DNA from: Maricaulis sp047308265 | Lineage (GTDB): Bacteria; Pseudomonadota; Alphaproteobacteria; Caulobacterales; Maricaulaceae | Assembly: GCF_047308265.1 (NCBI RefSeq) | Contig: NZ_JBKQWY010000005.1 | Location: forward strand, 310,001-374,000 | DNA length: 64,000 nt | Reading direction: 5' to 3' | In this document: positions 17,271 through 24,725 of the stretch, in pieces | Position numbering within the stretch: position 1 is the first letter of the stretch | Layout of the letters: every line of letters begins with the position of its first letter | The notes under the pieces: model-generated | The model's input: only the letters and a program-made list of their open reading frames with translations | Told to the model about the DNA's origin: nothing | Database searches by the model: none | Program-made: the position numbers and the translations under genes

Positions 17271-18212
17271 CTAAACCGACGGTTCTGCCAGCCAAATCTT
17301 CATCGTGAGGCGACCTTTGGGCTCTTCAGGGTGAAGATCGGTATGATCGACCAGTTTCAATCCGGCCCGCGCCAGCCACTCACTCATCTCCTCATCGGAA
17401 AAACCGAGACGACGGTGATAATGATCCTCGCGCAAGGCTTCGAGCTGGTGCGGCGCAAAATCAACCACGAGCAGACGGCCCTTGGGCTTGAGGACACGGG
17501 CACATTCCGCGATCGCCAGAACCGGGTCATCGAGATAGTGCAGCACCTGGTGTACGGTCACCAGATCGGCGATATCCGGATCAAAGGGCAAGGCCGCCAC
17601 ATCCGCATGACGCACGGAACAATGGCTCAACCCGGCCCGTTCCAGGTTCAGGCGCGCGACATTGAGCATGGAGTGGTTGATATCCACCCCGATCCCCTTG
17701 CTGACCCGGTCCGAGAGCAATTCGAGCACACGTCCGGTACCGACACCCACATCGATCATCAACTCGAACGGTCCGGGGCCTGCCATGCGACCGATCGCCG
17801 CTTCGACCTCCTGGTCTGACAGATGCAGTTTGCGGATCCGGTCCCAGTCATCGGCTACACGCTCGAAATAGGCCTGGGCGGCTTCGGCACGGGCATGTTT
17901 GATGGATTCCAGTCGTCCCGCATCACGATTGAGCACCGGGTCCCGCTCGGGCACCAGCTCACGAACCAGTTCAGACAATTGGCGTCCGCCCCCGCTTTCC
18001 GTCAGCCGGTAGAAAACATAGGCCCCTTCAGGCAATCGTTCGGCCAGGCCCGCTTCGGTAAGCAGTTTCAGATGGCGGCTGACCCGCGGCTGGCTCTGAC
18101 CGAGAATTTGCACGAGCTCGGATACGGTGAGTTCGCCGCGCGCCAGAAGGGCGACAATTCTCAACCGGCTCGGTTCGGCTAGGGCTTTCAGCTGGGCAAC
18201 AAGCGCGTCCAT
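17271..18212 (-). CDS. ArsR-family regulator fused to a SAM-dependent methyltransferase
   Basis: N-terminal ArsR winged helix (residues ~1-85: LKALAEPSRLRIVALLARGELTVSELVQIL, recognition helix QSQPRVSRHLKLL) joined to a class I methyltransferase (~105-300; SAM loop LMIDVGVGTGRVLELL, then GVDINHSMLNVARLNL, and the UbiE/COQ5-like HYLDDPVLAIAECARVLKPKGRLL). No ArsR metal-binding cysteines are visible in the recognition helix. In alphaproteobacteria such fusions are often found near methionine/SAM-cycle genes; none is here, so the inducer and substrate are unknown. ATG 18212 is chosen over TTG 18224 because GAAGG lies five bases before it. Confidence 0.86.
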   Translation of the reverse strand: MDALVAQLKALAEPSRLRIVALLARGELTVSELVQILGQSQPRVSRHLKLLTEAGLAERLPEGAYVFYRLTESGGGRQLSELVRELVPERDPVLNRDAGRLESIKHARAEAAQAYFERVADDWDRIRKLHLSDQEVEAAIGRMAGPGPFELMIDVGVGTGRVLELLSDRVSKGIGVDINHSMLNVARLNLERAGLSHCSVRHADVAALPFDPDIADLVTVHQVLHYLDDPVLAIAECARVLKPKGRLLVVDFAPHQLEALREDHYHRRLGFSDEEMSEWLARAGLKLVDHTDLHPEEPKGRLTMKIWLAEPSV

Positions 18213-18363
18213 CAGGACCTTCAAATATGAAGCGAAACATTTACATGTGAGGTCTTGCTTTTATCCCTATCCCCGCGAAGGTCAAACCTCAGCCTGCAAG
18301 CGGTTGACCGATTCCACCCTGCCGCCCCGGCAATCCCAGTCGCGCTTATCGGAGTACCCTTCT

Positions 18364-19632
18364 GTGTCCGGCAAAGAGATCCTCATTATTGGCGCAGGCC
18401 TGGCAGGTGTCGCCACGGCATGGCAGCTTCATCAACGCGGCCACACCGTGACCGTGATGGATGCCCGCGACCAGGCAGCCATGGAAACCAGTTTCGCCAA
18501 TGCCGGTGCGTTGACCCCCTCACAGCCAGAACCATGGAACGCGCCCGGGGTTCACATGGAACTGGCCAAGAGCCTGTTGGGGCAACACTCCGCGATGAAG
18601 CTGAACTGGCTGGCGCTGCCCGGTCTCATCGGCTGGGGATTGCGCTTTCTCGCCCATTCCGGACGCAAGCCATACACCGCCGCCACACAGGCCAATTTCG
18701 CCCTCTCGCGCTATTCCATCGACGAGACCCGTAAGGCCCGCGACACGCTGGGTCTGGCCTTCGACAATCTACGCAATGGCACGCTGAAACTGTGTCGGGA
18801 CACGGCCAGTCTGGAGGCCACCATCCGCGCGGCGGCAACGCTGGGCGAACAGGACCTGTCGTACGAGGTTCTTGACCGCGACGGCCTGATCACAGCCGAA
18901 CCGCAACTCGCGCCGATTGCCGATCAGTTGGTGGGCGCTGTGCGCTTTCCCGACGATGAGAGCGGCGATGCCCATGCCTTCACCCAGGCACTGGCCAGAG
19001 AGGCCGAAGCCGCAGGTGTGCGGTTCGAATGGAATACCCGTATCGACGCCCTGATGGATCGGGCCGGCAAGATTGTCGGTGTCTACACGGCCGAGGAAGA
19101 GATCGAAGTCGACACGATTGTACTCGCCGGCGGCCATGCGGCCTGGCGTCTGCTCGCCCCGCATGGTTTGCACCTGCCCGTGCGCCCGGTGAAGGGCTAT
19201 TCCCTGACACTGGATATGTCCGGTCTCAATGACCGGCCGCACATTCCTGTTGTCGACGAAAGCCTGCACACCATGATCACTCCCATGGGTGATCGCCTGC
19301 GTGTGGCCGGCACAGCCGAGATCACCGGCGAGAACACAGACCTGACCCCGGCCCGGATCGAGAATCTCAAACACCTGCTGGGAGAGTTGTATCCAGAGCT
19401 GGCCGAACGCCTGCTCACGGCGGACATCCAGCCCTGGGCGGGACTGCGTCCGGTGAGTGCGGATGGACGCCCCTTCATCGGCGAGACCCGCGCGCCGGGG
19501 CTGTGGCTCAATGTGGGGCACGGCCATCTGGGCTGGACCCAGGCGATGGGGTCCGGGGCTTTGCTCGCTGACCTCATCACGGGTAATGAAACCGTGATAG
19601 ATCCATCGCCCTATGCGGCGAACCGGTTCTAG
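18364..19632 (+). CDS. dadA: D-amino-acid dehydrogenase, small subunit type (DadA)
   Basis: FAD enzyme that deaminates D-amino acids oxidatively, passing electrons to the membrane quinone pool. The 422-residue protein has the N-terminal dinucleotide fold ILIIGAGLAGVATAWQLHQRGH, the DadA-type ETSFANAGALTPSQPEPWNAPG and a C-terminal GLRPVSADGRPFIGETRAPGLWLNVGHGHLGWTQAMGSG region typical of the family. Start is GTG at 18364, with GGAG nine bases upstream. No alanine racemase (dadX) accompanies it. Convergent with ettA. Confidence 0.88.
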   Translation: MSGKEILIIGAGLAGVATAWQLHQRGHTVTVMDARDQAAMETSFANAGALTPSQPEPWNAPGVHMELAKSLLGQHSAMKLNWLALPGLIGWGLRFLAHSGRKPYTAATQANFALSRYSIDETRKARDTLGLAFDNLRNGTLKLCRDTASLEATIRAAATLGEQDLSYEVLDRDGLITAEPQLAPIADQLVGAVRFPDDESGDAHAFTQALAREAEAAGVRFEWNTRIDALMDRAGKIVGVYTAEEEIEVDTIVLAGGHAAWRLLAPHGLHLPVRPVKGYSLTLDMSGLNDRPHIPVVDESLHTMITPMGDRLRVAGTAEITGENTDLTPARIENLKHLLGELYPELAERLLTADIQPWAGLRPVSADGRPFIGETRAPGLWLNVGHGHLGWTQAMGSGALLADLITGNETVIDPSPYAANRF

Positions 19633-19642
19633 ACCCATCATG

Positions 19643-19668
19643 AAAAAGGGCGGCCCGCTGGACCGCCC
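19643..19668 (-). terminator. Rho-independent terminator of ettA
   Basis: On the minus strand GGGCGGTCC pairs with GGGCCGCCC around a 3-base loop (nine pairs, one G-U), followed directly by TTTTT. It lies 28 bases beyond the ettA stop and between two convergent genes. Confidence 0.85.
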
Positions 19669-19695
19669 TGTTCACCAAGCCTATGGCGCGCAAAT

Positions 19696-21363
19696 CTAAC
19701 GCGCGAATTTCTGGAATTTGATGCGTTTGGGCATGTCCGCGTCGGGGCCGAGGCGGCGCTTCTTGTCTTCCATATAATCTTCGAAATTGCCTTCGAACCA
19801 TTCCACATGGCTGTCGCCTTCAAAGGCGAGGATGTGGGTGGCCAGACGGTCGAGGAAGAAGCGGTCGTGCGAAATGACCACGGCGCAGCCCGGGTAATTC
19901 TCCAGCGCCTGTTCCAGAGCCGCCAGCGTCTCGACGTCCAGGTCGTTGGTCGGTTCATCGAGCAGCAAGAGATTGCCGCCGGTTTGCAGCATTTTGGCGA
20001 GGTGAACACGGTTACGCTCACCACCTGACAGCAGTCCGACCTTTTTCTGTTGATCGCCGCCCTTGAAGTTGAAGGTGCCGACATAGGCCCGCGACGGCAC
20101 TTCCTTGCCGCCCAGCTCAATCATGTCATTGCCGCCGGAGATTTCCTCCCAGACGGTCTTCTTGTCATCCAGGGCGTCACGGGACTGATCCACATATCCC
20201 AGCTTCACAGTATCCCCAACCCGGATGGAGCCCTCGTCCGGGGTCTCCTGGCCGGTGATCATCTTGAACAAGGTCGACTTACCCGCACCATTCGGTCCGA
20301 TAACACCGACAATACCGCCCGGCGGCAGTTTGAAGGAGAGGCCATCGACAAGAAGCTTGTCCTCGAAGCCCTTTTTCAGGCCCTCAACCTCGACCACGAC
20401 ACCGCCTAGGCGCGGGCCGGGCGGGATAGTGATCTGGGCCGTCGAGATTTCCTGACGATCCGCCGCATCCCGCATTTCCTCGTAAGACTTGATCCGCGCC
20501 TTGGACTTGGCCTGACGGGCTTTGGGAGAGGAGCGGATCCATTCGAGTTCGCGGGCCAGGGCTTTCTGCTTGGCGCCGGCTTCACGGCTTTCCTGGGCCA
20601 GGCGCTTGGCCTTCTGCTCCAGCCAGGCCGAATAATTGCCTTCCCACGGAACGCCCTTGCCGCGGTCCAACTCTAGTGTCCAAGTGGTGATGGTATCGAG
20701 GAAATAGCGGTCGTGGGTCACGACCAGGACCGCACCCTTGAACTCTTCCAGATAGTGCTGCAGCCACTGCACGCTTTCGGCGTCCAGGTGGTTGGTCGGT
20801 TCATCGAGCAGCAGCATGTGCGGTTCGGACAGGAGAAGGCGGCACAGCGCCACACGACGTCGCTCACCACCGGACAGATCCGTCACCGGCCAGTCAGACG
20901 GCGGGCAGCGCAGCGCATCCATAGCCATCTCGATCTTGCTGTCGATATCCCAGGCGTCGGCCGCATCGATCTGTTCCTGCAGCTCGGTCATCTCCGCCAT
21001 CAACTCATCGGAATAGTCTTCCGCCAGCTTGACGGAAACGGCGTTGAACTCATCAACAAGCGCCTTCAGTGCGGAGCCTTCAATGACGTTTTCCCAGACG
21101 GTCTTGCTCTCATCCAGCTGGGGTTCCTGCGGCAGGTAACCCACTTTGACGCCCTTCTCGGCCCAGGCCTCGCCGTTAAACTCCTTGTCGAGTCCCGCCA
21201 TGATTTTCAGCAGGGTCGATTTACCCGCGCCGTTCACGCCCACCACGCCGATCTTGGCGTCTGGCAGGAAGTGCAGCGAAATACCGTCAAAGACCGGTTT
21301 GGCAGCACCCGGATAGGTCTTGGACAGCTTGTCCATGTGATAGACGTATTGATAGGCGGACAT
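19696..21363 (-). CDS. ettA: Energy-dependent translational throttle protein EttA (ABC-F)
   Basis: Ribosome-binding ABC-F ATPase that gates entry into elongation according to energy state. The protein is 555 residues, the usual EttA length, with two ABC modules and no membrane spans: Walker A GVNGAGKST and GPNGAGKST, signatures LSGGERRRVALCRLL and LSGGERNRVHLAKML, Walker B LLLDEPTNHLD and LLLDEPTNDLD. The inserted arm between them (~95-135) fits EttA. Start MSAYQYVYHMDKL at 21363; an in-frame extension to 21540 adds an unconserved, Cys-rich stretch and is rejected. Single gene with its own terminator. Confidence 0.95.
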   Translation of the reverse strand: MSAYQYVYHMDKLSKTYPGAAKPVFDGISLHFLPDAKIGVVGVNGAGKSTLLKIMAGLDKEFNGEAWAEKGVKVGYLPQEPQLDESKTVWENVIEGSALKALVDEFNAVSVKLAEDYSDELMAEMTELQEQIDAADAWDIDSKIEMAMDALRCPPSDWPVTDLSGGERRRVALCRLLLSEPHMLLLDEPTNHLDAESVQWLQHYLEEFKGAVLVVTHDRYFLDTITTWTLELDRGKGVPWEGNYSAWLEQKAKRLAQESREAGAKQKALARELEWIRSSPKARQAKSKARIKSYEEMRDAADRQEISTAQITIPPGPRLGGVVVEVEGLKKGFEDKLLVDGLSFKLPPGGIVGVIGPNGAGKSTLFKMITGQETPDEGSIRVGDTVKLGYVDQSRDALDDKKTVWEEISGGNDMIELGGKEVPSRAYVGTFNFKGGDQQKKVGLLSGGERNRVHLAKMLQTGGNLLLLDEPTNDLDVETLAALEQALENYPGCAVVISHDRFFLDRLATHILAFEGDSHVEWFEGNFEDYMEDKKRRLGPDADMPKRIKFQKFAR

Positions 21364-21648
21364 GGGCGTCTCGTGGCGTTGGGGGTGATCTGAAGAGCCG
21401 CCCCGTTTAACGGAGCCCGCGCCAAAGAGCAACGGCGGGGATATGCACACACGCCTCGCCTGACACAGGCCCACCTCGCCTATGCTTCCCTCCAGAGGCG
21501 AGCACAGGCAGATATTCCTGCAACAGCCCGCTAAAATCACTCCGACTTCACATCTTTTCGACTCCCCTGCTGCACGCGCGGCGTGTAGGGTTAAGGTATC
21601 TTACCGGCGAAACAGCCGGATGGATGTGTGGGTGTTGAGGGGGTATCG

Positions 21649-22896
21649 ATGACATCTGAAGTGCTGATCATGAACCGGCAGAGCGTGGCTCTGGCCGCCG
21701 ACAGCGCCGTAACGACGCGGTCCAGCTCCAGCCAGCTGGTCACCATGGAAGCGGAAAAACTCTTCCAGATCGGCGAAACGATCGCGCTGATGGTCTATAA
21801 TCGCGGCGATCTGGTCGGCCGGTCCTGGGGGCAGATTGCCGAAGCCTTTGTGGCTCGCGAAGGCCTGAAGGACTATCCCACTGTCGGAGCCGCAGCCGAG
21901 GCCTTTCTCGACTTTGTCACCCATAATCCGGACCTCTTCCCCGCCAGTGAGGTGGAGATGGAGTTCCAGTCGATGTGTGCCTACATGTTCCACATCATCC
22001 TGGAGCATGCGCGCTACACCATGGCGGACGGCAATACCGAGATGCGCGATATCGGTGAGGCCATCGACACGGCTCTGGATGTCTATCTGCGCCACCTGTC
22101 CACGCTGAATGACGGCTCACCGCGCGGCGTGATCGCCAGTTTTGCCGAGCTCGACGAGGAAGGGTTTGCGGACGCCTATGGCCGGTTCGTGGAAACCGCC
22201 ATCCAGGGCATGTTCAAGGGCCACGACTTGTCACCCCTGACACTGCTCAAACTCAAGCGCTATATCTATCTCTGCGTCACGCGCTCGACCTTTATCGAAC
22301 CGTTCGCGGGCATGGTGTTCGCCGGCTTTGGTGCCAATGACACCTTCCCGACATCGGCCGTGCACTATTCATCCTTCCTGCTGCCCGGCGGCAAGTTCAA
22401 GCGCCTGGCCGGTGGCGAGACCACGATTTCCGCCATGAATGGTCCGCGCGGCATCGTGCAGACCTTTGCCCAGGCGGACATGACGCATACCTTTATCCGC
22501 GGCATCCATCCGGATCTGTTCGACCAGGTCGCAGATCTAGCGTATATTGCCGCAGAAGAGGCGGCGTCGCGCGCGCTGACCGAAGCCGGGGTGGACGACA
22601 ATACCCGGGCCCGTGTTATGGAACGCATGCATGATCAGCACCTGCCGCAGATTGCGGACGAGTATGAGCGTTACATCGCCATGATCTCGCAGTCGCAATT
22701 TGTCGATCCGGTGCTGAACGTGGTTGAAGCCGCGGGCAAGAAACAGCTGGCCGAAATGGCGAAAGTCATGGTCGAGCTGAATGTGATCAAGACCGAACTC
22801 CACCAGAAACAAACCGGTGTGGGCGGTCATATCGATACGGCGATGATAACCCGCAAGCACGGGTTTGAATGGTTCGCCAACAAGAATGAGAGCTGA
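21649..22896 (+). CDS. Proteasome-like Ntn-hydrolase homologue, uncharacterised family
   Basis: 415-residue protein of unknown function whose N-terminus aligns by eye with proteasome beta subunits. After Met removal Thr becomes residue 1, followed by VALAADSAVT with Asp at mature position 17, and EKLFQI with Lys at 36 where proteasomes have Lys33. IALMVYNRGDLVGRSW fits the next beta strands. After the core come a helical region with many acidic residues, a second conserved-looking block (FAGMVFAGFGANDTFP) and a C-terminal GGHIDTAMITRKHGFEWF. It is twice the length of HslV, Anbu or proteasome subunits. GAGGGGG precedes the ATG at 21649; a GTG seven codons earlier would bury the Thr and is rejected. 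Protease activity is inference only. Followed after 11 bases by a small gene, then a terminator. Confidence 0.65.
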   Translation: MTSEVLIMNRQSVALAADSAVTTRSSSSQLVTMEAEKLFQIGETIALMVYNRGDLVGRSWGQIAEAFVAREGLKDYPTVGAAAEAFLDFVTHNPDLFPASEVEMEFQSMCAYMFHIILEHARYTMADGNTEMRDIGEAIDTALDVYLRHLSTLNDGSPRGVIASFAELDEEGFADAYGRFVETAIQGMFKGHDLSPLTLLKLKRYIYLCVTRSTFIEPFAGMVFAGFGANDTFPTSAVHYSSFLLPGGKFKRLAGGETTISAMNGPRGIVQTFAQADMTHTFIRGIHPDLFDQVADLAYIAAEEAASRALTEAGVDDNTRARVMERMHDQHLPQIADEYERYIAMISQSQFVDPVLNVVEAAGKKQLAEMAKVMVELNVIKTELHQKQTGVGGHIDTAMITRKHGFEWFANKNES

Positions 22897-22907
22897 GGAG
22901 AAAGCTG

Positions 22908-23300
22908 ATGTTTGGATTTTTCCGCCGGTCGAAGAAAAACGCCGCGCCGACCCTCGAGGCCCTGCCCGAAGCGCCGATCACGCAGAGTGTGACCGATCCC
23001 GGCGCCACGGCCGGCCCCGTTCCTGCCGGCATGCCGGCCACCGGATTTATGGCACCGCATCCTGATCGCGCTGTCTTCGTGACCGATCATGCTCGTCTGG
23101 CGGCCCGGCGCCAGATGGCCGTCGATTTCCAGCAGGCGCTGACCACCGGCGAAGCCCCGACCAAGAAGGCTGAAAAGCCGGCCATGTCCCGCAAGGGCCC
23201 GATGATGGCGGAACAGACCCACATGACACTGATGACAGCGAAGGGTCCAGGCGAGACCCCGCAAGCCCGCAAGGCGAAGCGCGGTATCTTCGCACTCTGA
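22908..23300 (+). CDS. Small disordered protein paired with the Ntn-hydrolase homologue
   Basis: A 130-residue, Pro/Ala/Lys-rich protein with no predicted fold and no family I recognise. It opens MFGFFRRSKK, a hydrophobic-then-basic head that could dip into a membrane or a protein groove, and closes RKAKRGIFAL, again basic then hydrophobic. One helical stretch (HARLAARRQMAVDFQQALTTG) lies mid-protein. It starts 11 bases after the Ntn-like gene, within the same transcript, and a strong terminator follows. The pairing suggests a substrate, adaptor or inhibitor of the larger protein, which is inference. Confidence 0.65.
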   Translation: MFGFFRRSKKNAAPTLEALPEAPITQSVTDPGATAGPVPAGMPATGFMAPHPDRAVFVTDHARLAARRQMAVDFQQALTTGEAPTKKAEKPAMSRKGPMMAEQTHMTLMTAKGPGETPQARKAKRGIFAL

Positions 23301-23321
23301 TTTTGGATCATCTCCAGATGT

Positions 23322-23352
23322 AAAAAGCCGGGGCATCGCCCCGGCTTTTTTT
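23322..23352 (+). terminator. Rho-independent terminator after the Ntn-hydrolase operon (possibly bidirectional)
   Basis: GCCGGGGC (23327-23334) / GCCCCGGC (23338-23345), 3-base loop, flanked by AAAAA on the left and TTTTTTT on the right, so it can act on both strands, including for the outer-membrane protein gene ending at 23421. Confidence 0.92.
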
Positions 23353-23420
23353 GTATCTGCTGCGAGCTGAGTGCTGAATCAGCTGTCGCGTCGGTCAGCC
23401 TCGTCCGAACAGGCCTGGCC

Positions 23421-24551
23421 CTAGCGACGCACGATCGCGTCGGCGATAAACGCCGTGCCCCAGATCAGATTGACCTGGGCAGTGTAGTTGGAATGATCTT
23501 CCGTGCCCTGCCACACCGCGCCGGCCTCAATGCGACCATTCTCGCCGAGCGACCAGATACCGGTCGCTCCCAGTTGCGCGTAGTCTTCAAGCGTGTAGAG
23601 CGGGTCACCTCGGCGCGCGAGGTAATCGGATCCGTTGAAGTAGGAGGCATCGATACGCACCAGCGTCCCTTCGCTCGGGCGCAGATCCATCACGGCGCTG
23701 ACTTCCCAGGCATCGCCATTGACCTGGTCGGTCTGTTTGGTGTCGTCAGAGCTATAAAAGGCCGCGGCACCAATGCGCAGATCGTCGATGAGATCGATAT
23801 CCAGATCCTGAGCAAAACCCCAGGACATTCCCGCCATCACTGCCAGATTGTTTTCCACGCGCGGGCTGAGGCTGATCTGACCACCGGCATGGGCCCAGTG
23901 CAGTTGCCCGTCGAGGCGGAAACGATCCTCGAAGAAACGCAGCTGGGTCGCATTGCCCACCTCGAATTCCTCCGCATCGATCTCGCCTTCACGGATGCGC
24001 CAATTGATCCACGTATCCTGCTTCCAATTCTCGCGATCGACCCGCCATTGCAGGCCCTGTTCAGTCAGATCACGGAATTTCTGGACGTCATCATACAGCG
24101 CATCATGAGTCCAATGCGTCGGGATCAGCGTGCCGCCGATGATATGCATGTTGTCGGCCGGTTCGAAGGCGATCCGGATCAGGGCATTGATCTCGTCGAG
24201 GCTGTCCTCGTCACCAAAGTTCTGACCCAGCACAGCGCCCAGTTCGACGGTGACCGTCTCGCTGGCATAGTGGCGGAAGCGGACCGGAGCGAGGACACCG
24301 AAAAACGTCTCGCCCTCAATCTCGCCAAGGTTCAGCAATTCATGGTTCTTGAAAAACACTGCGAGCTCGGCCACGAAATCCGTGGTGCCTGTTTCACCTG
24401 TGTCCTGTCCCGGTGTTCCCGTGGGATACCCGAAATTCTGACCAATGACCGTGCTCTCGGAGAGAATGGACGCTTCCTGGGCCGTAGCCGGAGCGACGGC
24501 AAAACCTAGCGACATGGCGGCCAGAACGGCCGAGCGGAAAATAGTAGACAT
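23421..24551 (-). CDS. Outer-membrane beta-barrel protein of unknown function
   Basis: A 376-residue exported protein: signal peptide of ~25 residues ending APATAQE, then a long series of short amphipathic segments alternating with Asp/Glu-rich turns (FFGVLAPVRFRHYASETVTVELGAVLGQNFG and similar), finishing in a hydrophobic strand near VNLIWGTAFIADAIVRR. This pattern is that of a beta-barrel porin or channel, but I recognise no named family. The start ATG at 24551 has GGGGA upstream. It is divergent from the DPP-IV gene and shares the 23322-23352 hairpin as a likely terminator. Confidence 0.7.
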   Translation of the reverse strand: MSTIFRSAVLAAMSLGFAVAPATAQEASILSESTVIGQNFGYPTGTPGQDTGETGTTDFVAELAVFFKNHELLNLGEIEGETFFGVLAPVRFRHYASETVTVELGAVLGQNFGDEDSLDEINALIRIAFEPADNMHIIGGTLIPTHWTHDALYDDVQKFRDLTEQGLQWRVDRENWKQDTWINWRIREGEIDAEEFEVGNATQLRFFEDRFRLDGQLHWAHAGGQISLSPRVENNLAVMAGMSWGFAQDLDIDLIDDLRIGAAAFYSSDDTKQTDQVNGDAWEVSAVMDLRPSEGTLVRIDASYFNGSDYLARRGDPLYTLEDYAQLGATGIWSLGENGRIEAGAVWQGTEDHSNYTAQVNLIWGTAFIADAIVRR

Positions 24552-24725
24552 GAACGTATCCCCCTGTTCGTTCGCCGAGGAATAGGTAGAGATCTGTTAA
24601 GTGTAAACTGTGGTTTTGGCAAAATCGGGCTTTTTTGGAAAACCCGTGACCAAACTGCGCCGCCCCCTCCCGGGCGTGTCTCTCGTGTGGCATGCTCTGT
24701 TGAAACCATGAGGGGAGTTACCATC

